From an uncultured Muribaculaceae bacterium (GTDB taxonomy: Bacteria; Bacteroidota; Bacteroidia; Bacteroidales; Muribaculaceae), in assembly GCA_910578365.1 (NCBI GenBank), contig CAJTRC010000028.1:1-29917 (forward strand): a stretch of DNA of 29,917 nucleotides, given 5' to 3'. The position numbers and the translations under genes were made by a program. Below the pieces are notes generated by a model. The model was not told the origin of the DNA. It did no database searches and saw only the letters and a program-made list of their open reading frames with translations. How positions within the stretch are numbered: position 1 is the stretch's first letter; each line of letters starts with the position of its first letter. Shown here one piece after another: positions 6,402 to 14,731 of this stretch.

Positions 6402-7709
6402 TCACACCGCCAGAACCTCGCTGAGGGTGGGGTGGGCGTGTATGAGCGAATGCAGGGTATCGAGAGTGGCGCGGCAGTGGAGCAGAGCGGCGCACTCGGC
6501 TATGAGGTCGGCTGCGTGCGGGCCCACAATCTGCATGCCCAGCAGCAGGCCGTCGTCGGGGCTGTACACAATCTTGGCCATGCCTTCGGCCTCGCCCATG
6601 GCAAGGGCTTTGCCGTTGGCGGCGAAGTTGCGCTTGATTGACTTGCAGGCGATACCGCGTGCGGCGCAAGCGTCCTCGCCCAATCCTACCATGGCTGCCT
6701 CGGGTTTGCAGAATACTGCCGATGGAATAACGTCGAGGTCTACTTCCTCGCCGGCTACTATTCGGCCCTGGGCTGATGCGGCGTGGGCAAGCATGCACAG
6801 ACCGTTGACATCGCCTATGGCGTATATGCCGTAGGCGCTGGTGAGCATGTCGCAGTCAACCTTTATGAAACCGCGCTGTGTCAGTTCTACTCCGGCGGCG
6901 TCGAGTCCTGTTGGCAGCACCGGGCGGCGGCCTACAGCCATCACCGACATATCGGCCCATACCGAGGTTTCACCCTTGCGGTTTTTATAGCATACCTCAT
7001 GGCCTTCGTCGCGTATGGCGGTGACTTCGGCACCGGTTACAAAGCTGATGCCTTTGCGCGAGAGCATTGTGCGCAGGCGTTTGGCAACGTCAGAGTCGAA
7101 TCCGGGCAGTATTTCCTTGCAGTATTCGACCACCGTCACGTCCACTCCCATGGCGCAGAGAACCGAAGCGAATTCAATGCCTATTACACCTCCGCCGATA
7201 ATCACTGCGCTTGCGGGGAGCTGTTCGATGGAGAGCAGCTCATCGCTTGTAAGGGCGTATTCGGCTCCCGGCACCGGCAGTACGGCGGGGCGTGAGCCGG
7301 TGGCTATCACTATGCGGTCGCCCTCGATAAGCTGTTCGTTAACGTCCACGCAGCCGTTGCCAAGCAGGCGTGCTTCGCCGTGGTATAGGTCGGTTTTGGC
7401 CAGCAGGGTCTTGATACCGTCGGCGAGGGTGGCTACTACCCGGTCGACACGGTTTCGTACGGCGGTGAAGTCGAGTGTCGGGGGCTGACATTCCACGCCG
7501 AAGCGTGCGGCCTCGCGTGCAGCAGTCAGTGCGTCGGCCGTGGCGCACAGGCACTTGGTGGGTATGCAGCCACGGTTCAGGCATGTGCCCCCGAGGCTGT
7601 CTTTCTCAACCAGTGCTACTCGTTTGCCGTCGTTGGATAATCCGGCGGCCAGTTCATATCCGGCGGGCCCGGCTCCGATTATTATGTAGTCGTAACGCTC
7701 AGAGTTCAT
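6402..7709 (-). CDS. lpdA: Dihydrolipoyl dehydrogenase (glycine cleavage L protein, E3)
   Basis: This FAD enzyme reoxidises the dihydrolipoyl arm of GcvH and passes electrons to NAD+. FAD-binding GAGPAGYE lies at residues 12-19, the redox disulphide is in GGTCLNRGCIPTKC (C43 and C48), a second nucleotide-binding GGGVIGIEFAS lies mid-protein, and the catalytic His-Glu pair is in HAHPTLSE near the C-terminus. At 435 residues it is somewhat shorter than most E3 proteins (about 460-475) but no key part is missing. It overlaps the gcvPB end by 11 nt and is the last gene of the operon. Its place ties it to glycine cleavage, though it could also serve other lipoyl complexes. Confidence 0.95.
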   Translation of the reverse strand: MNSERYDYIIIGAGPAGYELAAGLSNDGKRVALVEKDSLGGTCLNRGCIPTKCLCATADALTAAREAARFGVECQPPTLDFTAVRNRVDRVVATLADGIKTLLAKTDLYHGEARLLGNGCVDVNEQLIEGDRIVIATGSRPAVLPVPGAEYALTSDELLSIEQLPASAVIIGGGVIGIEFASVLCAMGVDVTVVEYCKEILPGFDSDVAKRLRTMLSRKGISFVTGAEVTAIRDEGHEVCYKNRKGETSVWADMSVMAVGRRPVLPTGLDAAGVELTQRGFIKVDCDMLTSAYGIYAIGDVNGLCMLAHAASAQGRIVAGEEVDLDVIPSAVFCKPEAAMVGLGEDACAARGIACKSIKRNFAANGKALAMGEAEGMAKIVYSPDDGLLLGMQIVGPHAADLIAECAALLHCRATLDTLHSLIHAHPTLSEVLAV

Positions 7710-9156
7710 CGTAAGTAACTTTAGGATGCAGTGCCGCTTCGGTGTCGTCGGGATGTCGTACCGGGGTGTTGAATGGCGCGTTCTTAAGCATGTCGGGCGA
7801 TTCCTTTGCCTCTAAGGCTATGCTGCGCATCACTTCAATGAAGCGGTCGAGGGTTTCGAGCGATTCGGTTTCGGTGGGCTCAATCATCAGCGACTCGTGG
7901 AAGAGCAGCGGGAAGTAGATTGTAGGCGCGTGGAAGCCGTAGTCCAGCAGGCGCTTGGCTACATTCAGCGTGGTGATGCCTTGCGATTTATCAATAAGGC
8001 CGTCGAACACAAATTCGTGTTTGCAGGGGCCTTCAACGGGCAGTAGGTACAAGTCGCGCAGGCTGTGCATTATGTAGTTGGCGTTGAGGGTGGCCAGCGG
8101 GCCAACCATCTTTATGTGTTCCTTGCCCAGGGTGAGTATGTATGCCAGGGCCTTTACGAGCACGGTGTAGTTGCCGAGCCAGCCCGACACGCGGCCAAGG
8201 GCGCTGTCGGTACACTCGGTGCGGAAGTTGCCTTCGGCATCGCGTACCACACGCGGATTGGGCAGGAACTGTTCCAGGCCCTCGCGTACGCCTACCGGTC
8301 CGGCTCCCGGACCACCGCCTCCGTGCGGGGTCGAGAAGGTCTTGTGCAGGTTGATGTGCATCACGTCGAAGCCCATGTCGCCCGGACGCGCCACGCCAAG
8401 CAGAGGATTGAGGTTTGCGCCGTCGTAGTAGAGCAGGGCTCCGGCGGCGTGGACCATCTCGGCAATCTGCGGTATGTTGCGCTCGAACATGCCTATGGTG
8501 TTGGGGTTGGTGAGCATCACGGCGGCCACGGAGTCGTCGAGTTTGTCGCGCAGGTCATCAAGGTCGACTGTGCCGTCGGGCATTGACTTTACCTGGCGCA
8601 CCTGCAGCCCGGCCACGGCGGCCGATGCCGGATTGGTGCCGTGTGCCGAGTCGGGCACTATTACTACCTGCCGACCCCGGTCGTCGCGGCTTGCGTGATA
8701 GGCGCGGATTACCATCAGTCCGGTGAGTTCGCCGTGGGCGCCGGCAAACGGGTTGAGGGTGAACTCGGCCATGCCGCCTATGGTGCAGAGAGCCTTCTGC
8801 AGACGCCAGTAGAGTTCAAGCGCACCCTGTACGGTGTCGGCGGGCTGGGCCGGATGCAGGGCGGCAATGGTGCTGTCGGCTGCGAGGGGCTCATTGATTT
8901 TGGGGTTGTACTTCATGGTGCAGGAGCCAAGCGGATAGAATCCGGTGTCCACGCCGAAGTTGTTGGTGCTTTGGTTGGTATAGTGGCGTACCACGGTGGG
9001 TTCGTCGACTTGGGGCAGATTTACAGCGTTGCTGCGCCGCAGACCGGCCGGGATAGAGCCGAGCACGTCCTTACAGTCGCGTCGGGGCAGGCTGAAGCCC
9101 TGGCGACCCGGTTTTGAGTACTCGAATATGAGTTTGTCGTAGAGTTCTCTGTTCAT
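7699..9156 (-). CDS. gcvPB: Glycine dehydrogenase (decarboxylating) subunit 2
   Basis: This is the PLP-binding half of split P protein, which decarboxylates glycine and moves the aminomethyl group to lipoyl-GcvH. The PLP lysine is K272 in INLHKTFSTPHGGGGPG, and TGFYPLGSCTMKYNP near residue 75 is another family signature. The start was set to ATG 9156, which gives MNRELYDKLIFEYSK and a 4-nt ATGA overlap with gcvPA; the open frame runs on to 9363 but that part lies inside gcvPA. The product is 485 residues, the usual length. The overlap suggests coupled synthesis of the two P subunits. Confidence 0.96.
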   Translation of the reverse strand: MNRELYDKLIFEYSKPGRQGFSLPRRDCKDVLGSIPAGLRRSNAVNLPQVDEPTVVRHYTNQSTNNFGVDTGFYPLGSCTMKYNPKINEPLAADSTIAALHPAQPADTVQGALELYWRLQKALCTIGGMAEFTLNPFAGAHGELTGLMVIRAYHASRDDRGRQVVIVPDSAHGTNPASAAVAGLQVRQVKSMPDGTVDLDDLRDKLDDSVAAVMLTNPNTIGMFERNIPQIAEMVHAAGALLYYDGANLNPLLGVARPGDMGFDVMHINLHKTFSTPHGGGGPGAGPVGVREGLEQFLPNPRVVRDAEGNFRTECTDSALGRVSGWLGNYTVLVKALAYILTLGKEHIKMVGPLATLNANYIMHSLRDLYLLPVEGPCKHEFVFDGLIDKSQGITTLNVAKRLLDYGFHAPTIYFPLLFHESLMIEPTETESLETLDRFIEVMRSIALEAKESPDMLKNAPFNTPVRHPDDTEAALHPKVTYDEL

Positions 9157-10484
9157 CGTTTCAGGGCTTTTACGGTTGATATATACAGTTCGATATCTTC
9201 GGGCGACTGCTTTTCGGTCACCGCTACCAGCAGGCCGTCTTCGCCCACGGGCACACCGGCCAGGATGCCCTTGGCCTTGCAGGCGTCGAGTATCATCTGC
9301 GGAGAGTAGCCGTCGGCAACTTTGAACAGAGCCTCGTTGAGAACAGGTTGTCCGGGATAGCACAGAGTCATCACTCCGGTGCTTTCGAGGCCCTCGGTGA
9401 GGCGGCGCAGTCCGTCAGCCCCGAGTTCGTTTACGCGGCGCAGACCTTCGGCACCCATCAGCGACAGATACACAGCGGTGTGCAGAGCCATCAGACCCTG
9501 GTTTGAACAGATGTTTGATGTGGCTTTTTCTCGGCGTATATGTTGCTCGCGGGCCTGCAGGGTAAGCACGAACACACGTTTGCCGGCTTCGTCGGTTGTG
9601 GCGCCTACGATTCGGCCAGGCATTTTGCGTATCAGCGATTTGACAGTGCAGATGTAGCCCAGATAAGGGCCTCCGAAGTTCATCGGCATACCCAGCGACT
9701 GAGCGTCGCCGCAGGCAATGTCGGCACCCCATTCGCCCGGGGTGCGTATCACGCCCAAAGCTGATGCTGGCGAGTTCATTATCAGCAGGGCTTTGTGGCG
9801 GTGGCATATATCGCTCCAGCCCTCGTAGTCCTCGAGAATGCCGTAGTAGTTGGGGGTCTGTACAATCACTCCGGCTACATCGCCGGCCTCCATCATGGCT
9901 TCGAATTGCTCTTTTATGACCACTCCGTTATGCTCCGGAATTACTTCCACAGCTATGTCCTGCCAGTGCGCGTAGGTGTTGACCACGGCAGCCACGGCCG
10001 GATTTACAGTGGCTGCAATGAGCACACGGCGTTTGCGGCGGGCGTTGCTCACGGCCATGAGCATGGCCTCGGCTGTGGCTGTGGCGCCGTCGTACATCGA
10101 GGCGTTGCTCACCTCCATGCCGGTAAGGCGGCTCATCATGGTCTGGTATTCAAATATATATTGCAGAGTGCCCTGCGAAATTTCAGGCTGGTAGGGGGTG
10201 TATGCAGTCAGGAACTCGCTGCGGCTGAGAATCGCGTCGACGGCGGCCGGAGTGTAGTGGTCGTAGAATCCGGCGCCGGCAAAGCATGTCATGGTCTGAT
10301 TCTTGGCGAAGAGGCCTTTGAAGAAGCGCCGCAGCTCGGTTTCGCTCATTGCCTCGGGGAGGTCGTAGTCGCTGCTGAAACGCAGCTGCCGGTCGACGTC
10401 GCTGTAGAGATCATCGAGCGAGGAGGCTCCGCAGCGCTCAAGCATCAGGCTTATGTCGTGCGGGGTGTGAGGGAGATATCTCAT
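9153..10484 (-). CDS. gcvPA: Glycine dehydrogenase (decarboxylating) subunit 1
   Basis: This is the N-terminal half of the split P protein of the glycine cleavage complex. The 443-residue product begins with MRYLPHTPHDISLMLE. It contains the family segments TAYTPYQPEISQGTLQ (near 93-108) and ATSNICSNQGLMAL (near 320). It forms a heterotetramer with GcvPB in characterised split systems. It starts 30 nt after gcvH and overlaps gcvPB by 4 nt. Confidence 0.96.
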   Translation of the reverse strand: MRYLPHTPHDISLMLERCGASSLDDLYSDVDRQLRFSSDYDLPEAMSETELRRFFKGLFAKNQTMTCFAGAGFYDHYTPAAVDAILSRSEFLTAYTPYQPEISQGTLQYIFEYQTMMSRLTGMEVSNASMYDGATATAEAMLMAVSNARRKRRVLIAATVNPAVAAVVNTYAHWQDIAVEVIPEHNGVVIKEQFEAMMEAGDVAGVIVQTPNYYGILEDYEGWSDICHRHKALLIMNSPASALGVIRTPGEWGADIACGDAQSLGMPMNFGGPYLGYICTVKSLIRKMPGRIVGATTDEAGKRVFVLTLQAREQHIRREKATSNICSNQGLMALHTAVYLSLMGAEGLRRVNELGADGLRRLTEGLESTGVMTLCYPGQPVLNEALFKVADGYSPQMILDACKAKGILAGVPVGEDGLLVAVTEKQSPEDIELYISTVKALKR

Positions 10485-10514
10485 GTTGTTCAGGTGTTAG
10501 AAGGTGCCGTTGGA

Positions 10515-10889
10515 TTAGTGTTGCTCCTTGGCGCAGAGCTCGGCGTAGGCCTCGGGGGTGAGGAGGTTGTTGAGTTCGTCGGGGTCGCTCATTTCAATTT
10601 TGATAATCCAGTTGGTTACCGGGTCTTCGCTTACCAGTTTGGGGTTGTCGAGCAGCTCCTCGTTCACTTCCACAATTGCGCCGCTTACCGGCGAAAAGAG
10701 GTCGGATGCCGCCTTTACACTCTCGATAGCGCCGAAATCCTCGCCGGCCTCGACGTCGGTGTCTGCCTCAGGCAGGTCTACGTAAACTACGTTGCCGAGC
10801 TGTTTTGCTGCATATTCGCTGATGCCTATGTAGGCGATGTTGCCCTCTACGCGGGCGTATTCGTGAGAAGGAAGATAGTAGGTATTCAT
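10515..10889 (-). CDS. gcvH: Glycine cleavage system H protein
   Basis: GcvH carries the lipoyl arm that shuttles the aminomethyl group among the P, T and L proteins. The lipoylated lysine is K59 in GAIESVKAASDLFSP, and the C-terminal DPDELNNLLTPEAYAELC is typical. The 124-residue length is normal. It sits 32 nt after gcvT and 30 nt before gcvPA. The lipoate ligase that likely modifies it heads the same operon. Confidence 0.97.
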   Translation of the reverse strand: MNTYYLPSHEYARVEGNIAYIGISEYAAKQLGNVVYVDLPEADTDVEAGEDFGAIESVKAASDLFSPVSGAIVEVNEELLDNPKLVSEDPVTNWIIKIEMSDPDELNNLLTPEAYAELCAKEQH

Positions 10890-10921
10890 GGTTATAATGT
10901 TAGGTGTTGAATGTTAGATGA

Positions 10922-12055
10922 TTATTTTTTGTAATTGGGGGTATAGAAGCGTTTTTTTATAACCTTGGCGGGGAAGACTTTGCGGCGGACACGTACCAGC
11001 ACTTCGCTGCTTAGCGGGGCGTGGGCAGCGTCGACCATGGCCATGGCCAGGTTCTTGCCCAGGGTTATCGAGCGGTATCCGGTGGTGATGTGGCCGATAA
11101 CCTCCTCAGTGACGGGGTCGAGTACTTCGTAGCCGTGGCGGGGTATGGCCATGCCGTCGACTTCGAGTCCGACAACTTTGCGCTTGAGGCCTTCGGCTTT
11201 CTGAGCCACCAGACGGTCGCGGCCTACAAAGTCCTTGTCGAGCTTCACAAACATGCCCAGACCGGCTTCCAGCGGGGTGATATCGTCGGCAAGTTCATCG
11301 CCGTACAGAGGCAGGCCGGCTTCGAAACGCAGTGTGTCGCGACAGCCGAGGCCGCATGGGGCCACGCCGTTTTCGAGCAGTTGCTGCCACAGTTCTATGA
11401 TTACGGGCTCGTCGGCATATACTTCGAAACCGTCTTCACCGGTGTAGCCTGTGCGGCTGATTACCATTGGAAAGAACACATCCTCGCCGTCTTCGTCCTT
11501 ACCCTGTACCTCAAGCTCGTAGAAATGATAGAAGCCGAGGGCTTTGAGGTCGATGTCGGGGAATATTTTCTGCAGTTGTGCTTCGGCTTCGGGGCCTTGT
11601 ACGGCCACCTCGCTCCAGCATTCGCTCTCAAGCGATACCGACAGGTCTTCGGCGTCGAACTTGTTCATTTGCGCCAGAATCCAGTCTTCGTCCTTTTTTA
11701 TGTTGGCGGCGTTGATTACCAGGAAGTATTCCGCGTCCGACACACGGTAAACCAGCAGGTCGTCGACTACTCCGCCTTCGTCGTTGGTGAGCATGCCGTA
11801 GGCAATCTGGCCGTCTTCAAGCAGAGTAACGTCGTTGGTGAATATATGATTCACGAATGCGGTGGCATCTTCGCCCTCGATGCGTACTTCGCCCATGTGG
11901 CTTACGTCGAACACGCCTGAGTGGCGGCGTACGGCGTTATGTTCGGCCTCGATACCCTCGTATTCGATGGGCATATCGAAACCGGCAAACGGACTCATTT
12001 TGGCTCCGAGCTCACGGTGGTGCGCGTTGAGGCAGGTTGTTTTAAGTTCTTCCAT
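10922..12055 (-). CDS. gcvT: Glycine cleavage system T protein (aminomethyltransferase)
   Basis: GcvT moves the methylene group from aminomethyl-lipoyl-GcvH to tetrahydrofolate and releases ammonia. The 377-residue product has the N-terminal HRELGAKMSPFAGFDMPIEY segment, the folate-site region GVFDVSHMGEVRIEG, SRTGYTGEDGFEVY mid-protein, and GLGCRDTLRFEAGLPLYG. All are signatures of the family, including the region of the conserved aspartate that polarises folate. It starts 15 nt after the lipoate ligase stop. Confidence 0.96.
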   Translation of the reverse strand: MEELKTTCLNAHHRELGAKMSPFAGFDMPIEYEGIEAEHNAVRRHSGVFDVSHMGEVRIEGEDATAFVNHIFTNDVTLLEDGQIAYGMLTNDEGGVVDDLLVYRVSDAEYFLVINAANIKKDEDWILAQMNKFDAEDLSVSLESECWSEVAVQGPEAEAQLQKIFPDIDLKALGFYHFYELEVQGKDEDGEDVFFPMVISRTGYTGEDGFEVYADEPVIIELWQQLLENGVAPCGLGCRDTLRFEAGLPLYGDELADDITPLEAGLGMFVKLDKDFVGRDRLVAQKAEGLKRKVVGLEVDGMAIPRHGYEVLDPVTEEVIGHITTGYRSITLGKNLAMAMVDAAHAPLSSEVLVRVRRKVFPAKVIKKRFYTPNYKK

Positions 12056-12070
12056 GGTATATCAGTTTGT

Positions 12071-13060
12071 TTAGGAGTTTATAATCAGTTCAATCAGTTG
12101 CTCGTTTGTGAGTCCGTGTATCACCATTCCGGCATCGGTGTCGCCCAGAGCTTCCTCCAGGCCCCGGCGGGTGAGAGGCGCGCCGCGCAGGCGGTCAAGC
12201 AGTCCTGAGTCGAGATCGGAGAGCAGAAAAAAGTCGCCGCCAAGGTTCACCCGCCGTATGCGGCCGTCGCTGTCGCAGTCCACATCGGCCATGAACTCGC
12301 CCACGCCGTCGATGCGCTTTCGGCTCTTTGCGGCCACGCCTTTGCGGCCGAATATCCATTCGTGACGGTAGTATTCCTGCTCGGTCAGCTCTATTCCGGC
12401 TATCTGCTCGGGGCTAAGAGTTATGGGTTCTTCATCGCATATCTCGTTGATGATATGTGCGCGGAAATCGTCGAACGGCAGTTCCGGCACGTGTTCTTTA
12501 ATGGTTGTGATGTGCGATGCCACCGACTGCACCTGCTTCGACTCCAGTTTGGAACGCGATGGTGTTATGGCGTGAAGCATGTGTTCCACATTGGTTGAAT
12601 ATAGCATAGTGCCGTGGGCAATGCTGCGGCCCGGCAGATGGTAAAATGCGTTGCCCGATACTTTGCGGTTGCCAATGAGTACATCGTTGCGGCCCGACGA
12701 CGAGGCGTCGAGGCCCAGTTTGCGAAGCATGCGGGCCACGATTTCGGTATAGCGTGCGAACGTGGGGCCTATGTCGGTGCGCCAGGTGATGTATGAAATC
12801 ATTATATTGTCGCGGTCGGCGAACACACAGCCTCCTCCGCTGCGTCGGCGATAGGTCTGTATGCCGTGTGCGCGGCAATAGTCGAGGTCGACTTCGGCGT
12901 CGATAAGCTGGTTGCGCCCGAAAATCACCGTAGGGTCTACGACCCAGGTGAAGAAATATTCTCCGCGTGGCAGATTGCGCGCCACCCATTCCTCGGCGGC
13001 GAGGTAGAATGGCAGGCGTCGGACACAGCCTGGAGCGTCGGGGATGATTACATGTTTCAT
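12071..13060 (-). CDS. lplA: Lipoate-protein ligase
   Basis: The enzyme activates lipoate with ATP and attaches it to a lysine of acceptor proteins, here most likely GcvH. RRRSGGGCV (residues 71-79) is the lipoate/ATP loop, and K133 in NRKVSGNAFYH is the catalytic lysine. A C-terminal accessory domain (about 240-329) includes KSRKRIDGVGEFMADVD. The start was set to ATG 13060 (MKHVIIPDAP), because an upstream TTG at 13084 is part of the promoter box. The 329-residue length is normal for LplA. It is the first gene of the glycine cleavage operon. Confidence 0.92.
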   Translation of the reverse strand: MKHVIIPDAPGCVRRLPFYLAAEEWVARNLPRGEYFFTWVVDPTVIFGRNQLIDAEVDLDYCRAHGIQTYRRRSGGGCVFADRDNIMISYITWRTDIGPTFARYTEIVARMLRKLGLDASSSGRNDVLIGNRKVSGNAFYHLPGRSIAHGTMLYSTNVEHMLHAITPSRSKLESKQVQSVASHITTIKEHVPELPFDDFRAHIINEICDEEPITLSPEQIAGIELTEQEYYRHEWIFGRKGVAAKSRKRIDGVGEFMADVDCDSDGRIRRVNLGGDFFLLSDLDSGLLDRLRGAPLTRRGLEEALGDTDAGMVIHGLTNEQLIELIINS

Positions 13061-13081
13061 GGCCTGGTTAGTATGGATTTC

Positions 13082-13113
13082 CAAAATTAAATATATTTCG
13101 CCACGAAACCAAA
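13082..13113 (-). promoter_or_regulatory. Promoter of the glycine cleavage operon
   Basis: On the minus strand the -33 TTTG is at 13113-13110 and the -7 TAATTTTG at 13089-13082, exactly 20 nt apart. The leader to lplA is only about 15-20 nt, which leaves no room for a glycine riboswitch. Confidence 0.8.
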
Positions 13114-13151
13114 TAATTCCGCAAAAATTTTTATGGCATTTTTTTTAGTGC

Positions 13152-13159
13152 TAACTTTG
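13152..13159 (+). promoter_or_regulatory. -7 promoter element directly before the ybaK-like gene
   Basis: TAACTTTG ends 4 nt before the ATG at 13164, so the transcript should begin at or next to the start codon (leaderless). A -33 TTTG at the usual distance is not seen; the region there is a T-run. Confidence 0.6.
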
Positions 13160-13163
13160 CGAT

Positions 13164-13658
13164 ATGAATAAGGGTATAAACAAGACCAATGCTGCACGAC
13201 TGCTGTCGCAGGCCGGAGTGGCTTATGAACTGATACCTTACGAGGTAGATGAGAACAACCTTGCCGCAGCCCATGTGGCTGAGTCGTTGGGCGAGGATAT
13301 TAACCGGGTGTTCAAGAGTCTGGTGCTGCACGGCGAGAAGGCAGGCTACTTTGTGTGCGTGGTGCCAGGGAACCGCGAGGTCGACCTGAAAAAGGCCGCC
13401 AAAGCCGCAGGCGCGAAAAAGGCCGAGCTTATTCCGATGAAGGACCTGCTGCCGCTCACAGGCTATATACGCGGCGGCTGCTCGCCGGTGGGCATGAAGA
13501 AGCCATTCCCGATTTTCTTTCACGAAACCGCATGCAGTTTCGACCATATTTACGTGAGTGCCGGCCAGCGGGGTCTTCAGCTGAAAGTGGCTCCATCCGA
13601 CCTTATCGCATATACCGGTGCTACAGTGTGTGACCTTTGTATGCCTGCTGAGTCATGA
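13164..13658 (+). CDS. ybaK: Cys-tRNA(Pro) deacylase, YbaK/EbsC family
   Basis: The family hydrolyses mischarged Cys-tRNA(Pro) and protects proline codons. The 164-residue product aligns in character with YbaK: N-terminal NKTNAARLLSQAGVAYEL, FKSLVLHGEKAGYFVCVVPG in the middle with the catalytic lysine position, DLKKAAKAAGAKKAEL, and the GYIRGGCSPVGMKKPFP substrate loop. It begins a three-gene operon; its stop overlaps the aroC start by 4 nt (ATGA at 13655-13658). The start at 13164 gives the usual N-terminus and lies only 4 nt after the -7 box. Confidence 0.95.
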   Translation: MNKGINKTNAARLLSQAGVAYELIPYEVDENNLAAAHVAESLGEDINRVFKSLVLHGEKAGYFVCVVPGNREVDLKKAAKAAGAKKAELIPMKDLLPLTGYIRGGCSPVGMKKPFPIFFHETACSFDHIYVSAGQRGLQLKVAPSDLIAYTGATVCDLCMPAES

Positions 13659-14731
13659 ACACTTTCGGGCACATCTACCGCCTTACTACATTCGGCGAGA
13701 GCCACGGGCCTGCCGTAGGCGGCATAATCGACGGCTGTCCTGCCGGTTTTCGTCCCGACTTCGACGAACTCGCCCGTCAGATGGCGCGGCGACGCCCTGG
13801 CAGCGGTGCGGCGGCAAGTCATCGCCGCGAGGCCGACGGAGTGCAGTTTCTGTCGGGTATTTTCGAGGGTGTCACCACCGGAACCCCTATAGGATTCGTA
13901 ATAGCCAACAGCGATGTGCGCAGCGCCGACTACACGCAGTTGCGTGATGCCTGGCGCCCGTCGCACGCCGACTATACCTACGATGCCAAATACGGCCTGC
14001 GCGACTATTGCGGTGGCGGACGAGCGTCGGCCCGTGAAACGGCGGCGCGCATGGCCGGCGGTGCCTTGGCCATGCAGATACTGCGCGCCAATGGAATAAG
14101 CATAACCGCCTACACTTCGCAGATAGCGGCCATAAAACTGCCTCAGAGTTACCGCCAGATTAGTCTTGCCGATGTCGACAGCTGTGTGCTGCGCTGTCCC
14201 GACGCTACCGCAGCCACCGCCATGCTGCACGCGGTGGAGCAGGCGCGGGCCGAAGGCGACACCCTCGGCGGAGTAGTCAGCTGTGTGATTTGCGGTGTTC
14301 CGGCCGGTTTAGGCGAGCCGGTGTTCGGCAAGCTTCAGGCCATGCTGGCCTCGGCCATGATGGGCATTCCGGCCGCCAAGGGCTTTGACTATGGCATGGG
14401 CTTCGACGACATCGACCGCCGTGGCAGCGAGGTCGCCGATACATTCTACACTGCCTCCGACGGCAGTGTGCGTACACGCGCCAACCACTCCGGCGGCATA
14501 CAGGGCGGCATAAGCAATGGCGAAGACATATACTTCCGTGTGGCTTTCAAGCCTGTGGCTACGCTGATGCAGCCTGTGGAAACTATCGGCAGCAGCGGCC
14601 TGCCTGTGACACTGGAGCCTGCCGGACGTCACGATGCCTGCGTTGTGCCTCGTGCCGTGCCGGTGGTGGAGGCCATGGCAGCCATGACGATACTCGACGC
14701 CCTGCTGATTAACCGTTGCGCACGCCTATGA
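13655..14731 (+). CDS. aroC: Chorismate synthase
   Basis: AroC makes chorismate from 5-enolpyruvylshikimate-3-phosphate, with reduced FMN, as the last step of the shikimate route. TTFGESHGPAVGG (residues 11-23) and GGGRASARETAARMAGG (120-136) are the family signatures that bind substrate and FMN. The conserved ANHSGGIQGGISNGEDI segment lies near residue 285. At 358 residues it is full length. It overlaps both neighbours by 4 nt, so the three genes are probably translated together although their functions differ. Confidence 0.97.
   Translation: MNTFGHIYRLTTFGESHGPAVGGIIDGCPAGFRPDFDELARQMARRRPGSGAAASHRREADGVQFLSGIFEGVTTGTPIGFVIANSDVRSADYTQLRDAWRPSHADYTYDAKYGLRDYCGGGRASARETAARMAGGALAMQILRANGISITAYTSQIAAIKLPQSYRQISLADVDSCVLRCPDATAATAMLHAVEQARAEGDTLGGVVSCVICGVPAGLGEPVFGKLQAMLASAMMGIPAAKGFDYGMGFDDIDRRGSEVADTFYTASDGSVRTRANHSGGIQGGISNGEDIYFRVAFKPVATLMQPVETIGSSGLPVTLEPAGRHDACVVPRAVPVVEAMAAMTILDALLINRCARL

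Noticed and set aside
9795..10910. 371-residue open frame opposite gcvPA and gcvH
   Set aside because: It spans two real genes and their gap in antisense, has no family pattern, and is rich in His, Val and Gly as shadow frames here are.
13061..13163. Glycine riboswitch before the glycine cleavage operon
   Set aside because: The promoter ends about 22 nt before lplA, and the gap shows no room for the aptamer.
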